Shown piece after piece: positions 1 through 9,559 of a DNA stretch of 64,000 nucleotides. The stretch lies in contig NZ_JAIAZY010000005.1 of assembly GCF_019459225.1 (NCBI RefSeq), positions 62,001-126,000 on the forward strand. The letters run 5' to 3'. The position numbers were made by a program, and so were the translations under genes. Under the pieces are notes generated by a model that searched no databases, was not told the origin of the DNA, and saw only the letters and a list, made by a program, of their open reading frames with translations. The DNA comes from Bacillus sp. IITD106. Lineage in GTDB: Bacteria; Bacillota; Bacilli; Bacillales; Bacillaceae_C. Every line of letters starts with the position of its first letter. The first letter of the stretch is position 1.

Positions 1-883
1 ACACCATGAATCCAAGGAATCCAATCAAGACAGTTGCGAATACCATTGAGGAGTACCCGAACAATCTTTTTCTTGAGAAAGTAGAGAAAATTTCTGAGAA
101 TATACCGAAAGCCGGCAGTATTAAAATGTATACTTCTGGGTGTCCAAAAATCCAGAAGAGATGCTCCCATATAATCGTATTACCACCCGCAGCCACTTTA
201 AAGAAGTTTGCTCCAAACATTCTATCGAATGTAAGAAGGAATAAACCAACGGTTAGTGGCGGGAATGCAAATAGAATTAATGCTGATGCAACAAATGTTG
301 TCCAGGAGAACATTGGCATACGCATATATGTCATACCTGGTGCACGCATGTTAATAATGGTAACTAGGAAGTTAATACCTCCCATTAAAGTACCAAAACC
401 TGATATTTGAAGTCCTAATGCGTAAAAGTCAATTCCGTGAGTTTCGGAATTAAGTGATAATGAAGCATAGGATGTCCAACCAGCATCTGGTGCTCCCCCT
501 AAGAACCAAGAAAGGTTTAAAAGCAATCCTCCAAAGAAAAACAGCCAAAAACCTAATGAGTTTAAGAAAGGAAATGCAACGTCACGAGCCCCTATTTGCA
601 GCGGCATGACTAAGTTCATAAAACCTATTAATATCGGCATGGCAGCGAGGAAAATCATCGTTACACCATGCATTGTGAGCATTTCGTTAAATATTCCAGC
701 ACTGACAAAACCGCTGTCAGGAACAGCCAATTGAATACGAATAATCATTGCTTCGATTCCACCGAGTAGAAAGAAGAATCCACCTGCCGCGATGTAAAGT
801 ATGGCAATCTTCTTGTGGTCGACAGTTGTCATATAGTCCCAAACTGTTGCACCGAAGCCTCTTTTTTGAGCAATACTACTCAC
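1..883 (-). CDS. ctaD: Cytochrome c oxidase subunit I (partial, 3' end beyond left edge)
   Basis: Catalytic subunit of the caa3-type terminal oxidase in the cytoplasmic membrane; it reduces O2 and pumps protons. My own translation of the minus strand from a GTG at 883 stays open to the window edge for about 294 residues. It contains TMHG (low-spin heme ligand region) and GHPEVY (CuB/active-site histidine region), both family hallmarks, among several hydrophobic segments. AAGGAGG lies 7 bases before the GTG, which decides the start. It follows ctaC by 27 bases, as in the Bacillus ctaCDEF operon. The C-terminal half is outside the window. Identification is secure. Confidence 0.95.
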   Translation of the reverse strand, partial: MSSIAQKRGFGATVWDYMTTVDHKKIAILYIAAGGFFFLLGGIEAMIIRIQLAVPDSGFVSAGIFNEMLTMHGVTMIFLAAMPILIGFMNLVMPLQIGARDVAFPFLNSLGFWLFFFGGLLLNLSWFLGGAPDAGWTSYASLSLNSETHGIDFYALGLQISGFGTLMGGINFLVTIINMRAPGMTYMRMPMFSWTTFVASALILFAFPPLTVGLFLLTFDRMFGANFFKVAAGGNTIIWEHLFWIFGHPEVYILILPAFGIFSEIFSTFSRKRLFGYSSMVFATVLIGFLGFMV

Positions 884-910
884 ATTTAAACCTCCTTCAT
901 TTCGGAGCTA

Positions 911-1996
911 CTATTTATTTTGTACTTTAAGCTCCATTAAATATGCTGCAAGAGCATCTAAGTCTGCATCACTAATCTGCTCTTTAGAGAAAACAGGCAT
1001 TTTATTTCCTGGTTTAATCGTATCGGACTCTCTAATCCATCTCTTTAGCTCATCTTCATTATGATCTAAGATACCAGCAATTTTTTCTCTCTCCCCAAAG
1101 TTTGCTAGGTTTGGAGCTACTCTTCCTGCTGCTGGTGCTTCATTGCTAGGATCAATAGCGTGACATTGAAGACAGCTGTTGTTGAAAATTTCTTCACCTT
1201 TTTGAGCTACTTCTGTTGAAGGTGTAGGCGCTTTAGCATCTTTCATGTCTGCTACCCATTGGTCAAATTCATCTTTAGGCAGTGCCTTTACTTTAAAATC
1301 CATATATGCATGGGAAGGACCACAAAGCTCAGCACATTTACCATAAAAAATTTCTCCTACTTCAGTTGCTTTATCTTGATCAACTGTTAAGAAAAACTTA
1401 TTAATGTTGTCAGGATTTGTGTCAAGTTTTCCACCTAGAGGCGGAATCCAGAAAGAGTGTTTAATATCAGCAGAAGTCAAATTAAAATAAACTCTTTCTT
1501 CAGTTGGGATAACTAGATCTTGGCTCGTGACAATACCTAAATTAGGATATTCAAATTCCCACCAATATAGATGTGCACGAACATTTACTACTAATGCAGT
1601 AGGATTACCATCCTCATCTTTCTCGTCCATTGCGGATACATCGCCTTGACTGAATGTAACGGCAACTGTTGGAACAGCAAGAATTAATAGTAAAATAATA
1701 GGAATAATTGTCCAAACAATTTCTAGAGTATGACTACCTTCAACTTGTTTAGGTATTTTATGTTCATTTTCTTTTGTTCGGCGAAAGCGAACGATAACCG
1801 TAACGAAAATGACACATACTACAACAACAACCAAAGTCATGATGCCTATGCTGAACATTATGAGGTCATATTGCTGTTTAGCAACTTCACCAGCTGGCTT
1901 TAGTGCAGACAGGTAAGGCTTGCCGCAACCGGAAAGAACAAGCGCTAATATCGCAAAAACTGACAAAAGACGCCCTTTTTGCAGCCATTGTTTCAT
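911..1996 (-). CDS. ctaC: Cytochrome c oxidase subunit II, caa3 type (lipoprotein with cytochrome c domain)
   Basis: Electron-entry subunit of the terminal oxidase. The N-terminus is a lipoprotein signal with lipobox LSGC (lipidated Cys24), followed by two transmembrane helices, the periplasm-side cupredoxin domain with CuA motif CAELCGPSHAYM, and a C-terminal cytochrome c domain with CLQCH heme attachment and a GNKMP axial methionine. The fused cytochrome c makes it a caa3 rather than aa3 enzyme. At 361 residues it has the normal length. A GAGGGG site is 12 bases upstream of ATG, somewhat far. It lies between ctaB and ctaD on the same strand, consistent with one respiratory operon. Confidence 0.96.
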   Translation of the reverse strand: MKQWLQKGRLLSVFAILALVLSGCGKPYLSALKPAGEVAKQQYDLIMFSIGIMTLVVVVVCVIFVTVIVRFRRTKENEHKIPKQVEGSHTLEIVWTIIPIILLLILAVPTVAVTFSQGDVSAMDEKDEDGNPTALVVNVRAHLYWWEFEYPNLGIVTSQDLVIPTEERVYFNLTSADIKHSFWIPPLGGKLDTNPDNINKFFLTVDQDKATEVGEIFYGKCAELCGPSHAYMDFKVKALPKDEFDQWVADMKDAKAPTPSTEVAQKGEEIFNNSCLQCHAIDPSNEAPAAGRVAPNLANFGEREKIAGILDHNEDELKRWIRESDTIKPGNKMPVFSKEQISDADLDALAAYLMELKVQNK

Positions 1997-2088
1997 AGTT
2001 TAATTAAACCCCTCTTTCATATGTGTCTTCATGGTCATAAGACCAAGTCTTCATTATTTGGATTTCTAATGTTAGAAAGAATTCCCTT

Positions 2089-3003
2089 TTAAAAAACCGA
2101 TAATATTACCATTGCAGTAAACAGAATCGTCAAATAGTTAATTGAATATACAAACATGCGTGTAGCCCATTTTTTTTCATCCTTATTTTTATACCCATTA
2201 ATCCCCATCACAAGCCAACCAATGTTAAGGAGCGTAGCTAGGATGATAAAAGGAATTCCTAGTGAGGACATGAAAAATGGAATTGGAAATAATAAAGCTA
2301 CCCAAATAAGGATATGTCTCTTTGTAATTGCAAATCCTTTTACAACCGGCAGCATAGGGATAGATGCAGCTCTATACTCGTCTACCCTTCTCATAGCCAA
2401 GGCGTAAAAATGGGGTGGCTGCCATACGAACATCAGTAGAAAAAGCATCCAAGCCATAGGCGGCAATGAAGGATCAACAGCTGCCCATCCAATTAAAGGA
2501 GGAACTGCACCAGAGATACTGCCAATGATTGTATTACTGACATACAATCTTTTCGACCAGAGGCTATACAATACAACATAGCTAAACACACCAATCATAC
2601 CAATAATGCCTGTTGTAATATTCGTCATAAACAGCATGATCAGTCCAAGACCTACAAACGTGAAGCCTAGTGTCAATACTTTCGAACCACTAATTTTACC
2701 AGTAACGGTTGGGCGGTTTTTAGTGCGCTTCATAATGGGATCAATATCTCTATCTATGTAATTATTCAGTGCACATGAGCCTGCGATGATAAGTGAAGAG
2801 CCTAGCAATGTATATATAACAATATCTATTGACTGAAGAAAATGATTCCCAGTAAATAAAAAGGCGAGCCACAGTCCAGTAAATGTAGTGATTAAATTTG
2901 AATTGACAATTCCAATTTTAATAAGTGCAGTAAAATCTTTCAAGCCAATTTTCGGAGGGCTTGATGTCTCATCCATCGTTGTAAGAATACGACTGTTTTC
3001 CAT
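2089..3003 (-). CDS. ctaB: Protoheme IX farnesyltransferase (heme O synthase)
   Basis: Transfers farnesyl to heme B to make heme O, the first step towards heme A for the oxidase encoded next door. It is a polytopic membrane protein of the UbiA prenyltransferase family. The first Asp-rich motif NYIDRDID is clear at about residues 90-100. The start is set at ATG 3003, because AGGAGG lies 6-7 bases upstream of it; the longer reading frame beginning at 3039 would place that site inside the coding region. Divergent from ctaA, with about 490 bases between, as in Bacillus. Confidence 0.95.
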   Translation of the reverse strand: MENSRILTTMDETSSPPKIGLKDFTALIKIGIVNSNLITTFTGLWLAFLFTGNHFLQSIDIVIYTLLGSSLIIAGSCALNNYIDRDIDPIMKRTKNRPTVTGKISGSKVLTLGFTFVGLGLIMLFMTNITTGIIGMIGVFSYVVLYSLWSKRLYVSNTIIGSISGAVPPLIGWAAVDPSLPPMAWMLFLLMFVWQPPHFYALAMRRVDEYRAASIPMLPVVKGFAITKRHILIWVALLFPIPFFMSSLGIPFIILATLLNIGWLVMGINGYKNKDEKKWATRMFVYSINYLTILFTAMVILSVF

Positions 3004-3495
3004 TCTTTTTCCTCCTCTCTGTAAAAAATATAAGTTCATACATAACTATAATGCATTTCTCATTGCTTTTCCCGTTTTAAATATAAATTTCAGTAAATGT
3101 TCATTAATTCTATTATGTATGAAGAACTAAGACTAACCTTTACATTGTAGCATATTTTGGCAAAAACAATGTAAGAAAAGCAATGAAAAAATGCCGGTCC
3201 AATTACATATTAAATCACAAATTATGACGATATTGTATATTTCTCGTGATTAGAGTATGTCCAAACAATGACAATATATTGACATATCGTTTATATGTCT
3301 CCATTTTTAACAAATAACTCCATGTTAATCAAGTAATCAAACCGGTTGTTTCCATTGTAACAATATTGTCAGTTGTATTTTTTCGGATGTTTATGTAGTA
3401 TCGGTTATGGAATTACTATTAAAGTATATAAGCATAAGTCATAATCATAATTCCTTAGCAACAAAAAAAGAATGAATAGGTTAGAAGGTGATACA
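3004..3495. promoter_or_regulatory. Divergent ctaB/ctaA intergenic region
   Basis: About 490 AT-rich bases with no supported gene. On the minus strand an extended -10 (TGCTACAAT, core 3144-3149) lies about 140 bases before ctaB and is a plausible promoter for ctaB-ctaC-ctaD, though its -35 is poor. In B. subtilis this region is controlled by ResD; I cannot identify ResD sites from sequence alone. No clear promoter for ctaA was found. Confidence 0.45.
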
Positions 3496-4536
3496 TTGCA
3501 CCGGAAATTAAAATGGTTTTCTGTCATTACTACTTTAGTTATGTTAGGGGTCTTACTAGGTGGTGCATTGGTGACGAAAACTGATTCAGGTATGGGATGC
3601 GGAAGATCATGGCCCCTTTGTAATGGAGAATGGTTACCAAAAGAAATAACTTCTGAGCTGATCATTGAATTAGCCCATCGCCTCGTTTCAGGCAGTGCAG
3701 CAATTTTCGTGTTGATTCTTGCATTTTGGTCTTGGAAAGCGATCGGGCATAAAAAAGAAACTAAAACTCTTGCTATTCTTTCCATAACATTCTTAATGCT
3801 GCAAGCATTAATAGGTGCTGCAGCAGTTTTATGGCCTCAATCGAAATTTGTTTTGGCACTTCATTTTGGAATATCACTTATTTCTTTCGCAGCTGTTTTT
3901 CTTTTAACATTATTAATTTTTGAAGTCGATCAAAGATTCGATACAAATAATCTTGTCATCGATAAAAGAATGAAGAAGCATATAATTGGGGTAACCATAT
4001 ACAGTTATGCAGTCGTATATACCGGAGCCTTAGTGAGGCATACAGATGCAAGTCTAGTATGCAGGGACTGGCCAATGTGTAGGAATGGGAGTTTTTCACT
4101 TCCTAATAATATGTATGAATGGATCCAGATGGGTCATCGACTTGCAGCGGCAATAATCTTTCTGTGGATCGGTTACATTATGTTAATCTCTATGAAACAT
4201 TATAAACAGCAAAAAGTGATGTATTGGGGCTGGATTATCGCATTTATTATTGTTACGCTTCAAGTAACGGCGGGAGCCATCGTGGTAATGACAAGTTTGA
4301 ATATTTACTTTGCACTTGCTCACGCATTGTTTATATCATTTTTATTTGGGTTATTAAGCTATTTCCTCATGTTGCTTACACGTAATAATCATAAAAATGT
4401 AGAAGAAACTGTTGATCATTCTTCTAGTACAAAAGTTAAATCATCAGAAGCGATTATTCAGAACAAAAGCGCAAGCGCCTTGCTCATCGACGTACAAACT
4501 TCAGGGCCTTCGACTGAGATAAAGGAAACACGATGA
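3496..4536 (+). CDS. ctaA: Heme A synthase, with repeat-derived C-terminal tail
   Basis: Oxidises heme O to heme A in the membrane. I choose a TTG start at 3496, preceded by AAGGTG with a 5-base spacer; this places the conserved cysteine pair at residues 35 and 42 and a conserved His at 61, matching the numbering I recall for B. subtilis CtaA. A second Cys pair (CRDWPMC) lies in the other half. Eight hydrophobic segments are visible. The upstream ATG at 3472 has no ribosome site. The protein is about 346 residues against about 306 in B. subtilis; residues 324-346 are encoded by an intergenic repeat that begins at 4465, so the tail is an add-on. Confidence 0.93.
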   Translation: MHRKLKWFSVITTLVMLGVLLGGALVTKTDSGMGCGRSWPLCNGEWLPKEITSELIIELAHRLVSGSAAIFVLILAFWSWKAIGHKKETKTLAILSITFLMLQALIGAAAVLWPQSKFVLALHFGISLISFAAVFLLTLLIFEVDQRFDTNNLVIDKRMKKHIIGVTIYSYAVVYTGALVRHTDASLVCRDWPMCRNGSFSLPNNMYEWIQMGHRLAAAIIFLWIGYIMLISMKHYKQQKVMYWGWIIAFIIVTLQVTAGAIVVMTSLNIYFALAHALFISFLFGLLSYFLMLLTRNNHKNVEETVDHSSSTKVKSSEAIIQNKSASALLIDVQTSGPSTEIKETR

Positions 4537-4620
4537 GTCCGATAGGACGAATCGATGTTGACTTACGCAAAAGAGAAGGACAAGAAGTTTGCTAGTCGAT
4601 AGGCGCTGGAGCTGGACGAG
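4465..4620 (+). repeat. Dispersed repeat, copy A (overlaps ctaA 3' end)
   Basis: GC-richer block starting AAAAGCGCAAGCGCC and ending AGGCGCTGGAGCTGGAC. The ends contain AGCGCC/GGCGCT as an inverted pair. The internal segments GACGTACAAACTT, GAGATAAAGGAAACACG, GATGTTGACTTA and GTTTGCTAGTCG recur in reverse orientation at 15.75-16.03 kb. No coding capacity of its own. It supplies the last 23 codons and stop of ctaA. Similar elements are common between genes in several Bacillaceae. Confidence 0.8.
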
Positions 4621-4680
4621 AACTACCTTCTTAAAAGTTATCCACAAAGTCCCAATCTATAATTTCCTAAAGCATTAAAA

Positions 4681-4710
4681 AAACCTTGCGACTAGGCAAG
4701 GTTTTTTTAT
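4681..4710. terminator. Bidirectional terminator between ctaA and ftsW
   Basis: Stem AACCTTGC (4682-4689) / GCAAGGTT (4696-4703), loop GACTAG. T-tracts flank it in both directions, so it can end both ctaA and the convergent ftsW. Confidence 0.85.
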
Positions 4711-5930
4711 TGACGAATATTATATTTTTGTTGAAACTCCGGTCGTACAATTCGGGAAGGTTGTTCGGGAATACTATTCTTCTTCCCATATCTTTCTTCA
4801 TAATTTTTAAACATGGCTACATTCGCAAGAATCCCCATTGCTATGGATAAAACTAGAATCGAGGAGCCTCCATAACTGATAAAAGGAAGCGTTACACCTG
4901 TAATAGGAATTAATCCAGATACTCCTCCAAGATTAATAAATGACTGTATTCCAATCATAGCAGCGATTCCTATCGCAAGCATGCTCCCGAAAGGGTCCCG
5001 ACTTCGTATACCAATAAAAATACCCCTCAATACGAGATACGCAAGCCCTAACATTACAAAGCCTACACCAAAAACTCCAAGTTCTTCAGCGATGATCGCC
5101 ATAATAAAATCAGTATGTGGTTCCGGTAAATATCCTAGTTTTTGTACACTTTGCCCCAATCCGAGACCTTTGATTCCACCAGAACCTATAGCCAAATAGG
5201 AATTGGCCAACTGATTCCCTTCATCTTGATATGTTCCAAAAGGATCTAAGAATCCAACAATCCTCCCCTTATTTCCCTCCGTAAAAAACTTATCAAATTT
5301 CATGATAATAAAAGGAGAAAGTACTAATCCTATCATTACGCAAAGTAATATTAGCTTAGAAATAGACTTAAAACTCATCCCAGAGCATAGTATGATCGTC
5401 ATGCCTATTAAGAGTGTAATAAAAGCCGTTCCATTATCTGGTTCTATTTTTATTAAAAAGACTACAAATAATAGGAAAAATATCGGTGGGAAAACACCTT
5501 TATTGAAATGATCGATATATCGTTGTTTATTTGCATATACAGCTGAAAGGTAAATGATTACACTCAACTTTACAAATTCAGATGGCTGTATTTTACGAGC
5601 GCCTAATTCAATCCAGCTTTGTGCGTTATTCGTAGTATGTCCTATTACTGCTACGGCAAATAGTCCAAGTATCGCCATACCTGTCATTATAATAAGGAAT
5701 TTTTTGTTGCGATATGCTTTATAAGGAAAAAGAGCAAAAAACAAGAAAACACAAAAACCTATTAGTAAATTGATTTTTTGTTTCTGATAAAAAAAGTCTG
5801 GAGGATATTCGTACCATTGAACTGCTCTTACCATGCTTGAACTATAAACCATCACAAGTCCAAACAAACAAAGTAATATGTATACGGCAATTATGGAATA
5901 GTCATAGGATTTGATGATTTTTTTTAACAT
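4707..5930 (-). CDS. ftsW: FtsW-type SEDS peptidoglycan glycosyltransferase
   Basis: Polymerises lipid II into glycan strands at the division septum with a partner class B penicillin-binding protein. A 407-residue polytopic membrane protein of the SEDS family with about ten hydrophobic segments. Family signatures seen are the WIELGARKIQPSEFVKLS region and the C-terminal PITGVTLPFISYGGSS loop. GGAAGAG lies 4-5 bases before ATG. The gene is convergent with ctaA and downstream of ylaN, as in B. subtilis (ylaN-ftsW), which favours FtsW over RodA or SpoVE. pycA, normally next to it, is not present. Confidence 0.92.
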   Translation of the reverse strand: MLKKIIKSYDYSIIAVYILLCLFGLVMVYSSSMVRAVQWYEYPPDFFYQKQKINLLIGFCVFLFFALFPYKAYRNKKFLIIMTGMAILGLFAVAVIGHTTNNAQSWIELGARKIQPSEFVKLSVIIYLSAVYANKQRYIDHFNKGVFPPIFFLLFVVFLIKIEPDNGTAFITLLIGMTIILCSGMSFKSISKLILLCVMIGLVLSPFIIMKFDKFFTEGNKGRIVGFLDPFGTYQDEGNQLANSYLAIGSGGIKGLGLGQSVQKLGYLPEPHTDFIMAIIAEELGVFGVGFVMLGLAYLVLRGIFIGIRSRDPFGSMLAIGIAAMIGIQSFINLGGVSGLIPITGVTLPFISYGGSSILVLSIAMGILANVAMFKNYEERYGKKNSIPEQPSRIVRPEFQQKYNIRQ

Positions 5931-5979
5931 AAAACTCTTCCAATCTTTGATTGAGTTTCTATCGAGGGGAAAACATCAG

Positions 5980-6030
5980 TAATTATAAAACAAACCCAAA
6001 CAATTGAATTAAACTGTTTGAGTTTTGATA
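5980..6030 (-). terminator. Terminator after ylaN
   Basis: On the minus strand, stem AACTCAAACA / TGTTTGGGTT (genome 6015-6024 and 5993-6002) followed by TGTTTTATAAT. It separates ylaN from ftsW. Confidence 0.6.
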
Positions 6031-6054
6031 CATTAAAGTTGCTGCATACAACCC

Positions 6055-6336
6055 TTATTTTTTTAAGGATGCTTCATGAAGAGCTGAAAGTTGTCTTTCC
6101 AGTGAACCCATTAACTCTTTTCCATCCTTTTGGTCCACTAATCCAAGACGTACAGCAAAATCTATTTCACGAGATAAACCAAACATTTGCGTGTCCAGTA
6201 CTTCCTCGTATAAAGGGCATTGCGGCATTGTTAAATTGTCCATTTGCACCTGTATCAAACGCAATATCTTATCTGCGTCCGCCTTAAGCAGTGCATAGGC
6301 TTTCTCCCTATGATCAATTTGAATATCAGACACCAC
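6055..6336 (-). CDS. ylaN: YlaN family protein (Fur-linked iron protein)
   Basis: A 93-residue soluble helical protein matching the YlaN/UPF0358 family in length and sequence, beginning [18 protein letters not shown]. Work in Staphylococcus aureus and Bacillus links YlaN to iron(II) binding and relief of Fur repression; that role is inferred here from family membership. Its position upstream of ftsW is conserved. It has its own terminator, so it is probably transcribed separately from ftsW. No unusual residues are seen. Confidence 0.9.
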   Translation of the reverse strand: MVSDIQIDHREKAYALLKADADKILRLIQVQMDNLTMPQCPLYEEVLDTQMFGLSREIDFAVRLGLVDQKDGKELMGSLERQLSALHEASLKK

Positions 6337-6560
6337 TTTAATCCCCCTTAATATTAGAACAACGCGTCTATCAAAAATGAACGTTCACATTTTCATGCTG
6401 CTTTCTTGAAACAAACAGACAATACTATCTGTAAATTCTACCTCTAATATGTCCAAAATGCAAGTAGAACGAGTCTTTTTGTACTGTTAGAGTAAGGAGT
6501 CATACTTTTATTTTTAAAAATTACAAGTTATACTTTACTAATGAGAAAGGAGTTGTAGTG

Positions 6561-7055
6561 ATGAACACAATCATGTCAATAAAAGGAAAAGTAAAGTTTC
6601 CAATTACACTTGATGCCGGCGTTTGGATATTTGATGACCGCCGTATAGACTTAAATACATATTTTATACAAAACAATCAAGAGGAAAATGACGAAGAAGA
6701 ATTTACAGTTGTTTCAAAGCATTGGGATCGAGTAATTAAGGAAGGTAATGTTGCTCCGCCAACATTGAAATCAGAACGTCAATTTGAAAAGGTCAAAGTT
6801 TTGACTGGTACATTTGGAATTATGTTTGATCCCTTTTTAAAAAATGCCGAACCATTGGAAGATGCCAGAGAACTAGTTATTGAAACTGATACAGAGGATA
6901 TTCGCTTCCCTCTTGAAGAAGGATATAACCTTATTCTTCAATATTCAAAGGATGGTAAGCCGCTTAGAGAGGATGGGCCTGTCCATATTTTATATCCTGA
7001 CGGTTCTAATCAACATAATCCTATAAAAAATGTAAAAGGTTTTAGAGTTGAATAA
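6561..7055 (+). CDS. ylaL: YlaL-like conserved protein
   Basis: A 164-residue acidic soluble protein without signal peptide or membrane segment. It occupies the position of ylaL between ylaK and ylaN. Start choice: AAAGGAG at 6546-6552 is 8 bases from ATG 6561 and 5 from the in-frame GTG 6558; either could be used. Some databases label relatives as peptidyl-prolyl isomerase, but I see no motif supporting an enzymatic call. The function is unknown. Confidence 0.65.
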   Translation: MNTIMSIKGKVKFPITLDAGVWIFDDRRIDLNTYFIQNNQEENDEEEFTVVSKHWDRVIKEGNVAPPTLKSERQFEKVKVLTGTFGIMFDPFLKNAEPLEDARELVIETDTEDIRFPLEEGYNLILQYSKDGKPLREDGPVHILYPDGSNQHNPIKNVKGFRVE

Positions 7056-7070
7056 TATGAGCTAAAAGAA

Positions 7071-7104
7071 AAAGATCCGTCACTTCCGGGTGGCGAATCT
7101 TTTT
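7071..7104. terminator. Terminator between ylaL and ylaK
   Basis: Imperfect stem AAAGATCCGTCAC / GTGGCGAATCTTT around TTCCGG, with A/T tracts on both sides; shared by the convergent genes. Confidence 0.7.
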
Positions 7105-7110
7105 ATAATT

Positions 7111-8439
7111 CTATAATAAATCTGCTGCTAATTGTGCAAGACTGGATCGCTCTCCTTTTACTAGCTTAACATGTCCTGCCGTTGGCTCTCCTTTAAAGCT
7201 TTCTAAAACATATGTGAGGCCATTATTGTATTCATTTAAATATGGGTGATCGATTTGTTCGGGATCCCCCATAAATACAATCTTACTCCCCTCCCCAACT
7301 CTAGTTAAAATCGTTTTTGCCTCATGCTTTGTCAAATTTTGAGCTTCATCGATAATAATAAATTGTTCTGGAATACTTCGCCCCCTAATATACGTAAGGG
7401 CTTCTACCTCAATAGAACTCATTCCTGCTAAAATAGCGTCAATTTCACCAGGTTTTTTTGTATTAAATAAATATTCCAAATTATCATATATGGGCTGCAC
7501 CCACGGTCTAAGCTTCTCTTTTTTCTCCCCAGGTAAGTAGCCGATATCTTTCCCAACAGGTACGATTGGACGAGCAACTAGCAACTTTTTATAAATGCGT
7601 AAATCTTCCGTCTGCATTAACCCTGCAGCAAGTGCAAGTAAGGTTTTCCCTGTACCTGCTTTTCCTGTCATTGTCACGAGTTGAATATCTTTCCTGACGA
7701 GTAGTTCCATAGCCATTGTCTGCTGGGCATTCCTTGGTTTTATACCCCAAATTGGATCATTATGGTTTATCAACTTCTTTAGTATTGCACCAGATGCATC
7801 GATGATTCCGATACCAGAAGCGGAACTGCCAAGTTCGTCCCTTATAATTAAAAACTGATTAGGATAATGCTTCTGATCACGATGCTCCTGTACAAATATT
7901 TCTCCTTTTTCGTAAAAATGTCCTAATGTATCTAAGCTTACATAGTGCTCTCCTACTCCTGTATATATATCATCTATTTCAACAACACGATCGTTAGTAA
8001 AATCTTCTGCATGCAACCCCAACGCATCCGCTTTAACCCTTAAAAGGGCATCCTTACTTACGAGAATGACTGGCTTACCTTCAGCTTTCGTTTCTTCCTC
8101 AAGTGCAATATTTTTAGCAACTGCCAAAATGCGATTATCGTTTGTTTTTTCGATAAAAATTTCTTGAAGTTGTTGGAAGGAACGATGATTCAGTTCTATT
8201 CGAAGTGTCCCCCCATTCTCAAGCTGTATTTTATCATGGAGCTTGCCTTTCGATCTGAAGCTGTCAATCAATTTCGCAATATGCCTTGCATTCCTGCCGA
8301 TTTCGTTCATATACCGCTTTTTAGAATCTACCTCTTCAAGTACAACAGCGGGAATGACGATATCATTATCTTCAAAAGAAAAGATTGCATTCGGTTCCTG
8401 AAGCAAGACATTCGTATCTAACACGTAAATTTTTGTCAA
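7111..8439 (-). CDS. ylaK: PIN-PhoH fusion protein (PhoH2/YlaK)
   Basis: Predicted RNA-acting enzyme: an N-terminal PIN nuclease domain (residues about 1-150) fused to a PhoH ATPase/helicase domain (about 235-442). PIN acidic residues are visible at D8 (LDTNV), E36, D101 (NDNRILAVA) and D130. The ATPase has Walker A GKAGTGKT at about 258 and Walker B FIIIDEAQ. All catalytic residues appear intact. PhoH2 proteins from mycobacteria have RNA helicase and ribonuclease activity and can be toxin-like; no antitoxin-like gene precedes it here. Convergent with ylaL, divergent from ylaJ. Confidence 0.9.
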   Translation of the reverse strand: MTKIYVLDTNVLLQEPNAIFSFEDNDIVIPAVVLEEVDSKKRYMNEIGRNARHIAKLIDSFRSKGKLHDKIQLENGGTLRIELNHRSFQQLQEIFIEKTNDNRILAVAKNIALEEETKAEGKPVILVSKDALLRVKADALGLHAEDFTNDRVVEIDDIYTGVGEHYVSLDTLGHFYEKGEIFVQEHRDQKHYPNQFLIIRDELGSSASGIGIIDASGAILKKLINHNDPIWGIKPRNAQQTMAMELLVRKDIQLVTMTGKAGTGKTLLALAAGLMQTEDLRIYKKLLVARPIVPVGKDIGYLPGEKKEKLRPWVQPIYDNLEYLFNTKKPGEIDAILAGMSSIEVEALTYIRGRSIPEQFIIIDEAQNLTKHEAKTILTRVGEGSKIVFMGDPEQIDHPYLNEYNNGLTYVLESFKGEPTAGHVKLVKGERSSLAQLAADLL

Positions 8440-8641
8440 AATTGATGCCTCCTGCTCCTTTTTAATATCTTATGTTCTTGAACGTTGCTCGGTGTCAGGA
8501 GAAACAACATTACAGAGTATTCATCTATTTTATGAAATATATGAAAGTCTGAATAAAGATAGAAGATAAAAGCAAAATAAGTCAAGAAGTTATAAATAAA
8601 AAATCGAAGCTCGACAAGAAGATATTTTTGGAGGGATACGG

Positions 8642-9247
8642 ATGCGTAAAATATTTATTATCACATCTCTTATGCTTATGTCTGCATGTAGTTACAATAA
8701 TGGACAAACTGGATACAATAATAATTCCGAAACTATGCCCCAGGGAGTATCCGTTAAAAATAGCCATATTAACATTAATAAAAACAATAACGATACTGAT
8801 GAACAGCGTGCAAATCACCTCGCGAATCTTGCCGCTGGAGTTCCAAATGTAAATGGAGCCACTGCTGTAGTTCTAGGTAATATTGCAATTGTCGGGATTG
8901 ATGTAGATGCTGACGTTGATCGGTCAAAAGTGGGGACCATTAAATATTCGGTAGCTGAAGGATTAAAACACGATCCTCAAGGAGCCGGGGCAGTCGTTGT
9001 TGCAGATCCTGATATCAATGCTAGGTTAAAAGAAATAAGAAGAGATATGGCGGCTGGTAAACCTATACAAGGGATAATGAATGAATTATCAGACATAGTT
9101 GGACGAATAATCCCTGATGCACCGAATCCAGAAATGGGTAAAAACCCAGAAAATGCTGTTAAGAAGCCGAAAAAACAAATGAACAACCAAAACGATAGAG
9201 AATTAGAAAATGAGCAACAAAAACAGACTAATGAAAAAAGCAGTTAA
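8642..9247 (+). CDS. ylaJ: YhcN/YlaJ family sporulation lipoprotein
   Basis: A 201-residue predicted lipoprotein: short signal with lipobox MSAC (Cys16), an Asn-rich linker, a conserved domain (about 58-150) with the VVLGNIAIVGIDVDAD segment typical of YhcN/YlaJ proteins, and a charged Lys/Gln/Asn-rich tail. Relatives are made during spore formation and found in spores. GGAGG is 7 bases before ATG. Followed by ylaI 65 bases later, with no terminator between. Confidence 0.88.
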   Translation: MRKIFIITSLMLMSACSYNNGQTGYNNNSETMPQGVSVKNSHININKNNNDTDEQRANHLANLAAGVPNVNGATAVVLGNIAIVGIDVDADVDRSKVGTIKYSVAEGLKHDPQGAGAVVVADPDINARLKEIRRDMAAGKPIQGIMNELSDIVGRIIPDAPNPEMGKNPENAVKKPKKQMNNQNDRELENEQQKQTNEKSS

Positions 9248-9312
9248 ATAACAATTCATATCGTGCTATACTAAGAAGAATTAATGTTTATATTCTTCAG
9301 AGGTGTTTTACG

Positions 9313-9513
9313 ATGAGAGTAAAATGTGTCCTGTGCGATAAAGAATCACAACTGAATGATGATTCTTCATTAGCAAAAAAGTTACGCAATAGACCAATCC
9401 ATACTTATATGTGTCAAAGCTGCCATGAGCGAATTAAGACAAAAACAGAAGCAAGAATAGCGAGCGGTTCTTTTCAACTGTATAGCTATGATACACAGGA
9501 TGATGATTTTTAA
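9313..9513 (+). CDS. ylaI: YlaI family zinc-ribbon protein (DUF2197)
   Basis: A 66-residue protein with two CxxC pairs, CVLCDK and CQSCHE, 32 residues apart, forming a probable single zinc ribbon. AGAGGTG lies 7 bases before ATG. Matches YlaI in size and position. The biochemical role is unknown. It shares a convergent terminator with ylaH. Confidence 0.87.
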   Translation: MRVKCVLCDKESQLNDDSSLAKKLRNRPIHTYMCQSCHERIKTKTEARIASGSFQLYSYDTQDDDF

Positions 9514-9515
9514 AT

Positions 9516-9557
9516 AAAAAACCCAGTACTTTCCATGAGAGAAAATACTGGGTTTTT
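9516..9557. terminator. Bidirectional terminator between ylaI and ylaH
   Basis: Stem AAACCCAGTA / TACTGGGTTT with A-tract before and T-tract after; usable from both sides. Confidence 0.85.
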
Positions 9558-9559
9558 CA

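Noticed and set aside
6-410. 134-residue plus-strand frame at the left edge
   Set aside because: Antisense to ctaD, whose minus-strand translation shows the oxidase motifs GHPEVY and TMHG.
3405-3785. 126-residue minus-strand frame
   Set aside because: Overlaps the ctaA start region on the opposite strand; no ribosome site and no recognisable domain.
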